From positions 24,539 through 88,538 of the forward strand of contig VXRL01000057.1 of the NCBI GenBank assembly GCA_009838515.1: 64,000 nt of DNA. The letters run 5' to 3'. The position numbers and the translations under genes are program-made. How positions within the stretch are numbered: the first letter of the stretch is position 1; the number at the start of each line of letters is the position of its first letter. Below are positions 1-9,247 of the stretch, one piece after another. Below the pieces are notes generated by a model that did not search any database, had not been told where the DNA came from, and worked only from the letters and a program-made list of their open reading frames with translations. The stretch is from Terriglobia bacterium. Lineage in GTDB: Bacteria > Acidobacteriota > Terriglobia > Bryobacterales > UBA6623.

Positions 1-73
1 ACCAGTTGGCCGCCATTCCCGGCACCGCGAGCGGTGCCGACGCCACTGAAAGAAAGCCCCTTCGGCTCAGCAT
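1..73 (-). CDS. 5' end of a Tat-exported protein (partial, runs off window)
   Basis: A minus-strand ATG at 73 opens a frame that begins MLSRRGFLSVASAPLAV and runs off the left edge after 24 codons. The SRRGFL motif followed by a small-residue hydrophobic stretch is a typical twin-arginine signal. A strong Shine-Dalgarno GGAGG lies eight bases upstream, with a second AAGGAG directly before the ATG. The mature part lies outside the window, so no function can be named. It is divergent from the esterase gene starting at 279; the 205 bases between them must hold both promoters, but no clear -35/-10 pair was picked out. Confidence 0.6.
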   Translation of the reverse strand, partial: MLSRRGFLSVASAPLAVPGMAANW

Positions 74-278
74 CTCCTTACCCTCCTCGCCTCGGCACGG
101 ATGATCGTCCGCGCAGCATTACCTCACGGTATCGCCCACTACTGTAGCGTGAAGCGACCAAGCACTCCCGCCCAGCCAGTCGCACACCCGCCACGTTCGG
201 GCAAGTTGCCGCGTCGGGCAGATCGAAGGGTCGCTACGATAATGCATGCATCGCGGGATGCGAAAGGAAGAGTTCACC

Positions 279-1166
279 ATGTTCTGCAGGACTGCTGTCT
301 CGGTTCTATTTCTTTCCTTCTCCGTCGGCTTGTCGCAAGCCGCCGAGCCGGAAATCTGGGAGCTGTGGCCTGGCACGCCGCCGGGCGATTCTGGCGACAT
401 CGGGACGGAGCATGACACAACCACGCCGGACGGCCGCATGGTGGCTGGCCGCCGGGTCACCCGCCTGACCAATGTTTCCAAGCCTCTGCTTTCGATCTAT
501 CGTCCGTCACCCGAACTCGATACAGGCACGGCCGTCATCATTGCCCCGGGCGGCGGGCACAGGATCCTCGCCTACGATCTCGAAGGGACGGAGGTCGCCG
601 ATTGGCTGAACTCGATTGGCGTCACGGGCGTGCTGCTCAAGTATCGAGTCCCCTTCCGGGATCCGGACAAGCGCTGGCTCGCGGCGGCGCAGGACGGCCA
701 GCGAGCGGTCAGCGTGGTGCGTGCCCGGGCCGGTGAGATCGGCGTAGACCCCAACAAGATCGGGATCCTCGGGTTCTCGGCCGGTGGGACTCCGGTGCGA
801 TATTCGGCACTCCTAAGCGAGCGGCTCTACGAGGCGGTCGACGAGTACGACAACGCACCGTTCCGCCCGGACTTTGCAGCGCCGATCTACTCGGGCGGGG
901 TGCCGGAAGGCGCGACGGTTACGAAGGATAGTCCACCGTTCTTCATGGTCATCGCACACGATGACCAAGAGCGCTCGATAGCCGTGGCCGAGCTATACAT
1001 CGCCCTCAAGAAGGCCGGAGTCTCTACTGAGCTGCACATCTACGAGAGCGGCGGGCACGGATACGGCTTGCGGCCGACCAAGCTACCGGTAACTCGTTGG
1101 CCGGAACGCATGGAGGAGTGGATGCGAGGACTCCAATTCCTGATGCCACGGTCTCCTGAGCGGTAG
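279..1166 (+). CDS. Exported alpha/beta-hydrolase, acetyl-esterase-like
   Basis: A 295-residue protein with an N-terminal Sec signal (hydrophobic stretch ending near QAAEP). The alpha/beta-hydrolase fold is shown by an oxyanion loop APGGGH near residue 90, the nucleophile elbow GFSAGG (Ser about 167), an acidic residue in AHDDQ and a late GGHGYG histidine. This arrangement is typical of BD-FAE/acetylxylan-esterase-like enzymes that remove acyl groups from plant or algal glycans; the actual substrate is an inference. The start at 279 is chosen because AAAGGAAG lies eight bases upstream and the signal peptide begins there; the in-frame ATG at 246 would add eleven charged residues. It stands alone, divergent from the gene at the left edge. 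Confidence 0.8.
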   Translation: MFCRTAVSVLFLSFSVGLSQAAEPEIWELWPGTPPGDSGDIGTEHDTTTPDGRMVAGRRVTRLTNVSKPLLSIYRPSPELDTGTAVIIAPGGGHRILAYDLEGTEVADWLNSIGVTGVLLKYRVPFRDPDKRWLAAAQDGQRAVSVVRARAGEIGVDPNKIGILGFSAGGTPVRYSALLSERLYEAVDEYDNAPFRPDFAAPIYSGGVPEGATVTKDSPPFFMVIAHDDQERSIAVAELYIALKKAGVSTELHIYESGGHGYGLRPTKLPVTRWPERMEEWMRGLQFLMPRSPER

Positions 1167-1506
1167 TAGCCGCTCACTGACGCAAACCCCGGGGCCCGTG
1201 TCGACCGCAACAACTAGCGAATGGGGACTTCGGCGTCGGTCGACCCCAAATACCTGAGGAGTAGCTGCTCTGATCTTGTAGCGCTTCCACCCTCTCGTGC
1301 TCAGATCGTCGTGCCAACGGCAGTCCATTGGCACGCCGGCCAAGGCAGCAGGTGGCGAGCAGTCCCGGCTCGATGCGATCGGCCTCGATGGCAGTAACGA
1401 CGTGGCGCTCCACTAGGACGAGTTCTGGATTTGGCAATTTGATGTTTTGATGTCTCGATACGTTATGCTATTATGACATCATCGGGGCACCGGATCACGG
1501 CACGCA
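1167..1506. other. Intergenic region without a convincing gene
   Basis: This 340-base stretch separates the esterase from vapB. Small minus-strand frames exist, but they show no recognisable family and no good start site. The right third turns AT-rich and carries the vapB promoter/operator described separately. Nothing else was seen. Confidence 0.5.
1438..1482 (+). promoter_or_regulatory. vapBC promoter with candidate operator
   Basis: An AT-rich patch in GC-rich surroundings. TTGATG (1447-1452) and TATTAT (1469-1474), 16 bases apart, resemble a sigma-70 promoter. TTTGATG occurs twice (1438-1444, 1446-1452), and TGATGTC (1448-1454) is mirrored by GACATCA (1475-1481), so inverted half-sites flank the -10 element. 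Ribbon-helix-helix antitoxins usually repress their own operon through such palindromes. The role is inferred; the repeats are directly visible. Confidence 0.45.
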
Positions 1507-1776
1507 ATGCGAACAACACTCACTATTGAAGACGCCCTCGCTAAGGAACTTAAGGAACTCGTTCACCGGTCAGGCAGGTCGTTCAAGCAGGTCGTGAACG
1601 ACGCCCTTCGCGCAGGCATCCGTGAGGGGCGCATTGCCAACCCTTCGAGGTTGTATCGTCTGGTCCCGCAGTCGATGGGCGATGTCGATAGCCGTTTCAA
1701 CCTCGACAAGGCACTGCTGTTGGGAGATCGTCTTGAGGACGAGGAGCTGGCACGCAAGCTCATGCTCAGGAAATGA
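1507..1776 (+). CDS. vapB: VapB-type ribbon-helix-helix antitoxin
   Basis: An 89-residue antitoxin opening with MRTTLTIEDALAKELKEL, the beta strand plus helix of a ribbon-helix-helix DNA-binding domain, then a second helix with FKQVVNDALRAG. The C-terminal half (about residues 45-89) is charged and would wrap the toxin. It neutralises the PIN-domain toxin encoded next door and probably represses the operon through the palindromic region at 1438-1482. The stop overlaps the toxin start by four bases (ATGA at 1773-1776), so the two are translationally coupled. This is the only fully intact toxin-antitoxin pair in the window. Confidence 0.8.
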   Translation: MRTTLTIEDALAKELKELVHRSGRSFKQVVNDALRAGIREGRIANPSRLYRLVPQSMGDVDSRFNLDKALLLGDRLEDEELARKLMLRK

Positions 1777-2228
1777 TTCTGGTTGACGCAAACCTGCTCA
1801 TCTACGCCGTCAACAGGGACGCGATCCATCACGAGGCGTCACGCGAATGGCTCCAAGAAACGCTTAGCGGGACCATTCAGGTCGGCCTGCCTTGGATCTG
1901 CATACTCGCTTTCTTGCGCGTCACGACCCACCCGCGAATCTTTCCAGTCCCTCTGCAACCGAACCAGGCGCTCGCGTACGTCGAGTCTTGGCTCGCCCAG
2001 CCGTTTGTCGAAGCAGTAGCTCCGGGCGAAGGGCACTGGACAGTTTTCCACAACCTGCTTCGCACTACAGGCAGCGCGGGAAATCTTACGTCAGATGCAC
2101 ACGTCGCCGCCCTCGCGATCGAGCACGGAGCAACCGTGTGTTCCACGGATCACGACTTCAAACGTTTCCCAGGCGTGCACCACGTGAACCCGCTAGAACC
2201 CGACGTGATACATCAAGCGCGGGCCTAA
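1773..2228 (+). CDS. vapC: VapC-type PIN-domain ribonuclease toxin
   Basis: A 151-residue PIN-domain protein. The N-terminal ILVDANLLIY carries the first metal-binding Asp; AFLRVTTHPRIF, LTSDAHVAALAIEHG and STDHDFKRFPG match the conserved blocks of the VapC subfamily and supply the later acidic residues. Such toxins are Mg-dependent RNases that cleave tRNA or rRNA when the antitoxin is lost. The frame is intact and of normal length. It overlaps vapB by four bases and is convergent with the sulfatase that ends at 2239. Confidence 0.82.
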   Translation: MILVDANLLIYAVNRDAIHHEASREWLQETLSGTIQVGLPWICILAFLRVTTHPRIFPVPLQPNQALAYVESWLAQPFVEAVAPGEGHWTVFHNLLRTTGSAGNLTSDAHVAALAIEHGATVCSTDHDFKRFPGVHHVNPLEPDVIHQARA

Positions 2229-2238
2229 GCCACAAGAG

Positions 2239-3606
2239 CTATTGGGGCGGCATGTTCGCGCCAACCGACCTGAGATACTCGAACAGCATCCGTTCTAGCT
2301 CCGCGGCCTTGTCCGGCATCTCAGCTCCAAGATCGGTCTGCTCGCCTACATCGCTCGCGAGATTGAACAAGTGCTGTTCTGCCGGCTGTCGCGGACTTTC
2401 GTACTTGAGCAAGAGCTTGAAATCCCCACGCCGGATCGCGGATGCCGGAAAGGCGCGGTGCAGCGGTCTGTGGAAGACCAAGCCGTCGAAGCCCCGCTCG
2501 ACCCGCCCCGTCCCTCGATTCTGCAATACCTTGCGGAAGCTACCGCCATCGACTTCGGCGGGCAGCCGCTCTTGCCCTCCGGCTAGGTCGTACAGCGTCG
2601 GCAAGAGATCGTACCCCGTGACAGGAACGTGCGAGACCGAGTCTGGCTCCACACCCGGGCCGGCCACCAAGAACGGCACGCGAATTCCTCCCTCGTAGAG
2701 CGTGTGCTTCGCGCCGTTCAGCGGGCGGTTCGGCGCCGACAGCGAATTCAGAGCCCCAGGAATCGTGCCGCGCCCACCGTTGTCAGCCATGAAGATCACA
2801 TACGTGCTGTCACTGATGCCGAGCCGCTCCAAGGCATCTAGGAGCCGGCCAATCGATTCATCCAAGTCGTAGAGCATGCCCGCGAAAGCATGGGTTACCG
2901 CGCGGTCTGGGGAGCCCTTGGTTTCGAACATGTCCAGCGACTCCTGGCGGGTTTGCACTTGGAGATGCGTCGCATAGTGGCTGATCTGGACGTAGAAGGG
3001 GTGCCTGCGGATGTGGCGCTCGATGAAATCGACCGCCCGGCCAGTAATGGCAAAGGCGAGCTTCGGGTCGGCCTTGACCACGCTGCGCCCGCGCTCCTCC
3101 ATCGGAGCTGGCATGCCGCCGGTGCGGTTCGTTGTCCAGCCGTCGCTCTCATCAAAGCCGACCTCGTCGGGACTGGCTCCCATGTCCGAGCCGAACTTTC
3201 CAAAGTGCGCCGTGCGGTAGTTCGGGTCGGCTTGCTTGAGAGCTTGCGGGAGAGTCAGTCGTCCATTCCAGTCGAATTCCGACTTGAACTCCGTGCCGCG
3301 CTGACGCGCCGGCGTCATGCCGCAGAATATGCTGCGCCGGGTAGGGGTGCATAGCGGTGCCGGCGAATAGCCGCTTGTGAAGCGCATCCCTCGTTCGGCC
3401 AGTCGCGCCATATTGGGCGTGGCGAGATAGGACGAAGCAGCTTCACGAACCTCAGGGTCCATGGCAAATGAGAGCTGGCTCCAGCCTTGGTCGTCGCTCA
3501 ATATGAAGACGAAGTTAGGCCGATCCTGTCCTGCGGCAAGCGCCGCCGTCATGCTGGCGAGCAACGCAAGTAGAGTGAGCCTCTTGCCGGATTGTTTGGT
3601 TGGCAT
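2239..3606 (-). CDS. Exported sulfatase (Cys-type)
   Basis: A 455-residue sulfatase. An N-terminal signal (MPTKQSGKRLTLLALLAS, then AALAAG) precedes RPNFVFILSDDQGW, the first metal-binding block. The catalytic motif CTPTR (Cys about 86) is the type converted to formylglycine by the maturation enzyme FGE; FMADNGGRG supplies the C-terminal Asp-Asn metal ligands. It would hydrolyse sulfate esters in the periplasm or outside the cell; the substrate is unknown. The start at 3606 is preferred over 3642 because the signal peptide begins there. It is convergent with vapC and lies downstream of the NRAMP-like gene on the same strand, about 110 bases away. Confidence 0.88.
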   Translation of the reverse strand: MPTKQSGKRLTLLALLASMTAALAAGQDRPNFVFILSDDQGWSQLSFAMDPEVREAASSYLATPNMARLAERGMRFTSGYSPAPLCTPTRRSIFCGMTPARQRGTEFKSEFDWNGRLTLPQALKQADPNYRTAHFGKFGSDMGASPDEVGFDESDGWTTNRTGGMPAPMEERGRSVVKADPKLAFAITGRAVDFIERHIRRHPFYVQISHYATHLQVQTRQESLDMFETKGSPDRAVTHAFAGMLYDLDESIGRLLDALERLGISDSTYVIFMADNGGRGTIPGALNSLSAPNRPLNGAKHTLYEGGIRVPFLVAGPGVEPDSVSHVPVTGYDLLPTLYDLAGGQERLPAEVDGGSFRKVLQNRGTGRVERGFDGLVFHRPLHRAFPASAIRRGDFKLLLKYESPRQPAEQHLFNLASDVGEQTDLGAEMPDKAAELERMLFEYLRSVGANMPPQ

Positions 3607-3716
3607 CGTACTCGCGTCATCGTACCAGCCGGCCCACGGCATATAGGATCGCCGCTCATCGCAGGGCTACGGGTCCGTCAGCTGCCCTCTCAAGCGTCAG
3701 GCGCTGCTTGGACGAC

Positions 3717-5210
3717 TCAGCCGCCGAATGCGCTGGAAAGCTGCTGGTAGAAGGCGATCCCAGAAATGCCCAAGAAGAAGACGAAGCAGGCAACTTGGCT
3801 CACTTGCATGATCATCGGCGGACGGAGCGGCTCCGGCAACAACTTGCGATTGACGTAAAGCGCGTGCAGAGCGGTCGCGCTCAATCCGAGGTTGCGCAAC
3901 GCGCCAGTGACGATCGCGAGGAACAGCGGGTCTGGCGTGAGCCGCAAGGCGATCAAGCCCCACAGAAAATACAGCCCCATGATCGTGTAGTAAATCAACT
4001 TCACTTGGTTGCCGCGCAGGTGGCGCACGTGCCTGCTACCCGTCCAGATCACCTCGGTCCAGCGCCGCACGATGTTGTCGATGTCGGAAAGCTGGCCGGG
4101 CGACAGGACAATAAACCCGCACAGCAGCGTCAGAAACCAGAACACCTCGCCAGAGCTGTCAGCTATGCCCCGAGCGGTCATCGCCGCCGCCGCGTGCCCT
4201 TCCACCTGGGCACCAGCGATGTACTCGAGGGAGAGCATTGAAGGCAGTGCCATTCCGATCAGGCAGGCCCCGCACCAGATGCCCAACTGGTCCCTGAGCA
4301 GGTGGCGCATCCATCCCCTCCAGCGCTTGAGTGACTCCTCGCTGATAGGAAAGACCTTGCCCACATGGGCGAGTTCTACCTTCTTGCCACCGATCATGCT
4401 GGGAATCGCGCCCACCAGCGGCCCCATGCCCCAGCCCTTGTCCCTGGCGTAGTTCGAGAAGCTCGTGTTTGTGATTCCGCCCATGCCGGCGATAGCCGCA
4501 AACGCGGCCAGCGTCGGCCAGTCAATCTCCTGCTCCGGCATCGAGCCGACCTTGAGGAATCCGGTGAACACAGCCACCCACGTATCCCAGCTCACCAAGA
4601 ACAAGCACACGAAGCCTAGGTAGCCCAGGACGAGGAAGATCTTCGTCACCATGACTTTCTCGACGGTGTTGTAGACCTTGCCGCCGAAGATCAGCGGCAA
4701 GAACGCGGCCGAGAACACGCCGTACGACACCCAGCGCAGGATGTCGGCATGCTCTTCGCCCGGCAGATCGCCTAGAAAGGCTGCCACCAGCGGCACCGCC
4801 GCGTTGGATGCCAGGTATGGCCAAATCCCGCCCAAGTCCAGCAGCAGGTAGAAGAAAACCCAGAATTTCGGGCCGGGGTTGGAACGGAAGAATCCGACCA
4901 AGATCGGCTCGCCGGTGTAGAGCGTGTAGCGCATCATGCACAGGTTGTGGCTGACCTGCAGCAAGATACTGATGGCGGCGATCCACATCAACTGGCCGCC
5001 GTAGCGAGCCGTGACGATCGGGCCGAAGAGCCACTCGCCACCGCCGATCGCGCTGCCTGCCAGCAAGAGGCCCGGGCCGATCAGGAGCCTCCACTGCTTC
5101 CAAGTGAACTCCGGGGCCTTCGGCAGATCGGCGCTCTCCCACAGCGGGAAGTGCCGCCCTGCCCTCGCGCGAACTTCCCCGGAGTCGTCAGCGGGCATGG
5201 CGTGAATCAT
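3717..5210 (-). CDS. NRAMP-related membrane transporter with non-canonical metal site
   Basis: A 497-residue polytopic membrane protein. The opening transmembrane block GPGLLLAGSAIGGGEW aligns with TM1 of NRAMP divalent-metal transporters (GPG...DPGNW), but the metal-binding DPGN is replaced by GGGE. The TM6 region reads IAGMGGITNTSF where canonical members have MPH. The family fold is likely, but classical Mn/Fe transport is not, so the substrate is open (a Mg-type or organic substrate are possibilities). About eleven hydrophobic segments can be counted. The ATG at 5210 follows an AGGG; an alternative ATG lies four codons in. It sits 25 bases downstream of mtaB on the same strand. Confidence 0.7.
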   Translation of the reverse strand: MIHAMPADDSGEVRARAGRHFPLWESADLPKAPEFTWKQWRLLIGPGLLLAGSAIGGGEWLFGPIVTARYGGQLMWIAAISILLQVSHNLCMMRYTLYTGEPILVGFFRSNPGPKFWVFFYLLLDLGGIWPYLASNAAVPLVAAFLGDLPGEEHADILRWVSYGVFSAAFLPLIFGGKVYNTVEKVMVTKIFLVLGYLGFVCLFLVSWDTWVAVFTGFLKVGSMPEQEIDWPTLAAFAAIAGMGGITNTSFSNYARDKGWGMGPLVGAIPSMIGGKKVELAHVGKVFPISEESLKRWRGWMRHLLRDQLGIWCGACLIGMALPSMLSLEYIAGAQVEGHAAAAMTARGIADSSGEVFWFLTLLCGFIVLSPGQLSDIDNIVRRWTEVIWTGSRHVRHLRGNQVKLIYYTIMGLYFLWGLIALRLTPDPLFLAIVTGALRNLGLSATALHALYVNRKLLPEPLRPPMIMQVSQVACFVFFLGISGIAFYQQLSSAFGG

Positions 5211-5235
5211 ACCCTAACGTCGTGCGTGGAACTGA

Positions 5236-6600
5236 TCAGCACACAGGCATAGCAGCGTGTCCGACGCTCGAGCCAACCGTACGTCCGGCCTCGACGCTCT
5301 CGATGCGCACCCGGGTCAATAAGCCGGGCTCGGTCTCCTCCGACTTCAGGTGGATTTCGACGAAGTTTTCGCTGAGCGCCCGCGAGGTGCCCTCGCCTGC
5401 CGCCAGGGTGACGGCCGAAACGGTACTGCCCACTAGGTTGCGCCGAAACTCAAGGTTCTTGCGGTCGATCAGTTCCCGTAGAACGCGGCTGCGCTCCCGC
5501 TTGACGGACTTGGGGACTTGGGCGTCCATGTCCGCAGCTTCCGTGCCCTCGCGCGAGGAGTACGAGAAGACATGCAGATACGTGAAAGGCATGCGTTCGA
5601 CAAATGCCCGCGTTTGCTCGAATTCGTCGTCGGTTTCGCCGGGAAAGCCCACCATTACATCCGCCCCGATGGCTGCAAGTGGCACCCAGCGCCGGACCAA
5701 GGCAAGACGGCCCTCGTAGTGACGCACTCGGTATTTCCTCCGCATGCGGCGCAGCACAGCATCCGACCCAGACTGCAGCGGGACATGGACATGCTTGGCG
5801 ATCCTTTCAGAGCCCGCCATGAACTCGATCAAGTCCTCGCTCCAGTCCATGGGCTCGACCGAGCTGAGGCGAATTCGGCCAACGGTCGTTTGGGAGAGAA
5901 TCGCTCGCAGCAGCTCGACAAACTTCGGGCGGCCATCGAGATCGCGTCCCCAGCGGCCAAGGTTGATGCCCGTCAACACGATTTCGGCGTACCGATCCTG
6001 CAGCGCTCGAATCTCACGAATGACCGCTTCGGCGGTTGCGCTGCGGCTCCGGCCGCGCACCGAGGGGATCACGCAGAAGGCGCAACGGTTGCTGCAGCCG
6101 TCCTGAACCTTGACGTTCGGCCTGCTCCGCCCCAGCGGATCTCCGACCGGCATGCTCGGCACGGTGCGCAGCTCGGCAACATCTCCCACCAATGTCGTTC
6201 CCGCGACAATCTCGCCGTGATACGCATGCCTCTGCTGTAGCGCGCCACCGATTTGCACCAGCCGCGGTGCGATCATCTCTCCGATCTCGTGCTTGTGGGA
6301 GTTGCCGACCACCCACTTCACGCCTTGGATGTTCGACAGTTCCTGAGGCGACCGCTGTGCGTAGCACCCTGTCACCAAGACTTCGGCGCCCGGGTTCTCG
6401 CGGTGAATGCGGCGGATAGCCTGGCGCGCGTCACGATCAGCTTCGGCGGTGACCGTGCAGGTGTTGAGCACTACCACGTCCGCCGCAGCGTGGTCCTCGG
6501 TCCTGTGCAGTCCGCGCGCCGCTAGGTCAGCCGCGATCCCAGCCCCATCGGCCTGGGTGGCGCGGCATCCGAAGTTCTTGATGCTGAACAGCCTAGACAC
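5236..6600 (-). CDS. mtaB: tRNA t6A37 methylthiotransferase MtaB
   Basis: A 454-residue radical-SAM methylthiotransferase that converts N6-threonylcarbamoyladenosine at tRNA position 37 to its 2-methylthio form. The N-terminal UPF0004 domain has three conserved cysteines (NFGCRATQ, NTCTVT, GCYAQR) binding one cluster; the radical-SAM cluster motif CSNRCAFC (CxxxCxxC) follows in mid-protein, and a C-terminal TRAM-like region ends the chain. NFGCRATQ with its spacing points to MtaB rather than MiaB or RimO. The GTG at 6600 is chosen because homology begins right there; the in-frame extension to 6690 has no family features. The ribosome-binding site is weak. Confidence 0.88.
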   Translation of the reverse strand: MSRLFSIKNFGCRATQADGAGIAADLAARGLHRTEDHAAADVVVLNTCTVTAEADRDARQAIRRIHRENPGAEVLVTGCYAQRSPQELSNIQGVKWVVGNSHKHEIGEMIAPRLVQIGGALQQRHAYHGEIVAGTTLVGDVAELRTVPSMPVGDPLGRSRPNVKVQDGCSNRCAFCVIPSVRGRSRSATAEAVIREIRALQDRYAEIVLTGINLGRWGRDLDGRPKFVELLRAILSQTTVGRIRLSSVEPMDWSEDLIEFMAGSERIAKHVHVPLQSGSDAVLRRMRRKYRVRHYEGRLALVRRWVPLAAIGADVMVGFPGETDDEFEQTRAFVERMPFTYLHVFSYSSREGTEAADMDAQVPKSVKRERSRVLRELIDRKNLEFRRNLVGSTVSAVTLAAGEGTSRALSENFVEIHLKSEETEPGLLTRVRIESVEAGRTVGSSVGHAAMPVC

Positions 6601-6686
6601 GCTAGCTTCATTTAAGCATCGACCGGATCCACGATCTCTTCCAACGCGAGATGAGCCTGAGAGGAGTCCTGCCTCGGGCGTGGGAA

Positions 6687-7001
6687 TCAACGTGTACTCG
6701 GGACGCTATTCACCATATCGCTGAGGCAAGTCCATCCGCCCATGCAGAACACGCACGATGTATACTCCCGCCGTTTCGGCAGGTAGAAAACGACCTGCGC
6801 TTGGCATTCATGGCGTCTGACACTGGGTGCAATTCGGTCTGCGCGGCGACCAAGACCGGAGAGATCTGCGAGCTTTTCGAAACAACCTTGCAGGAGATTC
6901 AAGCACTCTTTCGCCTGCGCCAGCCCGTGCTGCTCGATCGTGTAGGTGTAGATGGTGTCGAGATCGTCCGCCGCTTTCCGGGACAGCCTACAGCTGGCCA
7001 T
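6687..7001 (-). pseudogene. parE: ParE-type toxin, 3' end frameshifted
   Basis: The frame starting at 7001 reads MASCRLSRKAADDLDTIY, a RelE/ParE-fold toxin that normally poisons gyrase, and is typical up to VVFYLP. After that the expected C-terminus appears in the neighbouring frame: at 6706-6779 the minus strand encodes ETAGVYIVRVLHGRMDL then PQRYGE and a stop. One missing base in the CC of the proline codon near 6778 explains the switch. As read, the protein ends in 25 unrelated residues instead. This is either a true inactivating frameshift or a sequencing error. The start overlaps the end of parD by 14 bases. Confidence 0.72.
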
Positions 7002-7245
7002 CTCTTCGCTGACGGGTCTCGACCTCTTCCATGACGGAGGCGACCGTCTTGTCGCTCGTGCCACTATCGAGACCTTCTTGGATTGCCACTCTAAGCGTGT
7101 CGGCATCGATGAGTCTCTGCCGGTCGCGACGAATCAAGTCCCGGATGTAGTCGCTATCGTTCGCGTAGTGGCCAGCGGAAATCTGCGCCTTGATCCAGCG
7201 ATCCTGCGAATTTGTCACGGCGATCGTCTTACGAACCGCTCCCAT
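6988..7245 (-). CDS. parD: ParD-type antitoxin
   Basis: An 85-residue antitoxin. MGAVRKTIAVTNSQDRWIKA followed by GHYANDSDYIRDLIRRDRQR is the typical ParD ribbon-helix-helix start with its conserved Y-x-SDYIRDLIR helix; the C-terminal half would bind ParE. The ATG at 7245 is preferred over 7281 because GGAAGGG lies six bases upstream and the domain starts there. It precedes and overlaps the parE frame, the normal gene order. The antitoxin is open while its toxin is frameshifted. Confidence 0.8.
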   Translation of the reverse strand: MGAVRKTIAVTNSQDRWIKAQISAGHYANDSDYIRDLIRRDRQRLIDADTLRVAIQEGLDSGTSDKTVASVMEEVETRQRRDGQL

Positions 7246-7424
7246 GTTGACCCTTCCGCACTCTACGCCACCATGCAGCATATTATCGATGCAATGTCAC
7301 GCACTAGAGTCACCGTCGCCGGCCGGGTATCCGAACGGCCACCCGAGGGCGCTCCCGTCGAACACTGTGACCGATCCGGAGCGCACCAGCACTGCGCCAT
7401 GCCAATGCCAGATAGGGCGGTGTG

Positions 7425-8648
7425 CTAGCTCGGTAGCAGGACACGCGCCCACTTTTTCCCCAGCTTCAGCACCAGTTCCGACGCCCCCTCCGGCACCTCG
7501 TAGCTCATTTCGCGGTGTTTGGCGCCGTTGACGCTAACGGAATTCTCCCTGAGCTTCCGATTCGCTTCCGCACCGGAACTGGCCAGGCCTGCCGCTCGGA
7601 GCAGCTTGTCCAGGCGGATCACGCTGGCACCACGCATTTCCTCGGGAAGGCTCATCTCCGGCATGCTGTCCGGAACCTGCTTGTTCTGCACAACCTGACG
7701 GAACGCATCACCGCCCTTGGCGGCTCCTTCGCCGCCGTGGAAATCAGTCACGATGCGCGCGGCCAGATCGTGTTTGAGATCCATAGGGTGGAGAGAGCCG
7801 TCAGCGGCACCTTGCTTGAGCTTCTCGATCTCTCGTAACGACAGGTCGGTCAACAATTCGTAGTAGCGGAACATCAGCTCGTCCGAAGCTTGCATTACCT
7901 TGCGGTACATCACGTCGGGCGGCTCGTTGACGCCGATGTAGTTGCCCAGTGACTTCGACATCTTCTGCGTCCCGTCCAGCCCTTCCAAGATCGGCACGGT
8001 AGCCACGATCTGGCGGGGCTGGCCGTGGCTGGCCTGGAACTCCCGTCCCAGCAGCAGGTTGAACTTCTGGTCTGTTCCGCCGAGTTCCACATCGGCCTTG
8101 AGAGCAACCGAGTCCTGAGCCTGCGTCAGCGGATACAAGAACTCGTGCAGACTGATCGGCTTGCCTTGCCTGTAGCGTTGCGTGAAGTCTTCGCGTTCAA
8201 GCAATTGAGCAATCGTTGCTTGTGAGCATAGCTCGATCATGCCTATCGTGCCCAATTCGAGCAGCCATTCGCTGTTGAAGCGGATCTCGGTCCTGCCTGG
8301 GTCCAAGATCTTGAACACCTGCTTCCTGTAGGTCTCGGCGTTCTCGAGGATCTGCTCGCGGGTCATAGGCGGGCGCGTTGTGTTCCGCCCGCTGGGATCA
8401 CCAATTAGCCCGGTCACATCGCCGATCAGGAACACGGCGGTGTGGCCCAAGTCTTGGAAATGCTTCATCTTCCGCAGCAGCACCGTATGCCCCAAATGAA
8501 GGTCCGGCGCCGTGGGGTCAAATCCAGCCTTGACGCGCAGCGGGCGCCCCTTTCGAGCGCACTCATCCAAGCGGGAGTGCAGCTCGTTCTCGGAGATGAT
8601 CTCGGCGCACCCCTTGCGCAGGTATTCGAGCTGCTCGTCTATCGTCAT
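7425..8648 (-). CDS. tyrS: Tyrosyl-tRNA synthetase
   Basis: A 407-residue class I tyrosyl-tRNA synthetase that charges tRNA-Tyr in the cytoplasm. The HIGH-like motif appears as HLGH (in [11 protein letters not shown]) and the KMSKS loop as KMSKS ([10 protein letters not shown]). [11 protein letters not shown] is the conserved tyrosine/tRNA block. A C-terminal S4 RNA-binding domain ([17 protein letters not shown]) completes the TyrRS architecture. The start at 8648 overlaps the purN stop by four bases (ATGA); the longer frame reaching 8999 is only a shadow of purN. Co-transcription with two purine genes is unusual but clear from the overlaps. Confidence 0.93.
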   Translation of the reverse strand: MTIDEQLEYLRKGCAEIISENELHSRLDECARKGRPLRVKAGFDPTAPDLHLGHTVLLRKMKHFQDLGHTAVFLIGDVTGLIGDPSGRNTTRPPMTREQILENAETYRKQVFKILDPGRTEIRFNSEWLLELGTIGMIELCSQATIAQLLEREDFTQRYRQGKPISLHEFLYPLTQAQDSVALKADVELGGTDQKFNLLLGREFQASHGQPRQIVATVPILEGLDGTQKMSKSLGNYIGVNEPPDVMYRKVMQASDELMFRYYELLTDLSLREIEKLKQGAADGSLHPMDLKHDLAARIVTDFHGGEGAAKGGDAFRQVVQNKQVPDSMPEMSLPEEMRGASVIRLDKLLRAAGLASSGAEANRKLRENSVSVNGAKHREMSYEVPEGASELVLKLGKKWARVLLPS

Positions 8649-9247
8649 CTCGTGCGCACGACCCGTCGGCCGTCGATCCTGTAGTCTCCGCTCAGCACCA
8701 GGCGAATAGCTTCCGTATAGGCCACGTGCTCTTGCTCCAAGATCCGGGCCGCGAGCGACTCCTCGGTGTCGGAGTCCAAGACTGGCACGGCTTTTTGGAT
8801 CAGAATCGGGCCCGCATCGAGGCGCTCGTCCACGAAATGCACCGTGCAGCCGGTGTACTTCACGCCGTGTTCGAGAGCCTGCGCTTGCCCCTCCAAGCCG
8901 GGGAACGACGGCAGCAGGGAGGGGTGGATGTTCAGGATGCGCCGCGGAAACTCCTCGACGAAGTAGGCGCTCAGCAGCCGCATGAAGCCGGCCAGGCACA
9001 CCAAGTCGACCTGCGCATCGCGCAATTCCGCCACCACCAAGCGGTCATAAGCCTCCCGCTCCATCGCCTTGGACGGAATGCAGACAGCCCGCAGCCCGCG
9101 CTGCCGGGCACGTTCTAAGCCCTTGGCCCGGGGGCTGTTGCTGACAACGATCGCGATCTCGGCCTCCAGCCTGCCTGCCTCGATGCTGTCGGCGATGGCC
9201 TCGAAGTTCGAGCCCCGGCCGGAAAGGAGAATGCCTAGCCGACTCAT
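8645..9247 (-). CDS. purN: Phosphoribosylglycinamide formyltransferase
   Basis: A 200-residue GAR transformylase, the third step of de novo purine synthesis, using 10-formyl-tetrahydrofolate. [15 protein letters not shown] is the N-terminal phosphate-binding block, [12 protein letters not shown] holds the catalytic Asn and His, and [10 protein letters not shown] the catalytic Asp. Full length for the family. It overlaps purM upstream and tyrS downstream by four bases each (ATGA in both cases), so the three are translationally coupled. Confidence 0.93.
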   Translation of the reverse strand: MSRLGILLSGRGSNFEAIADSIEAGRLEAEIAIVVSNSPRAKGLERARQRGLRAVCIPSKAMEREAYDRLVVAELRDAQVDLVCLAGFMRLLSAYFVEEFPRRILNIHPSLLPSFPGLEGQAQALEHGVKYTGCTVHFVDERLDAGPILIQKAVPVLDSDTEESLAARILEQEHVAYTEAIRLVLSGDYRIDGRRVVRTR

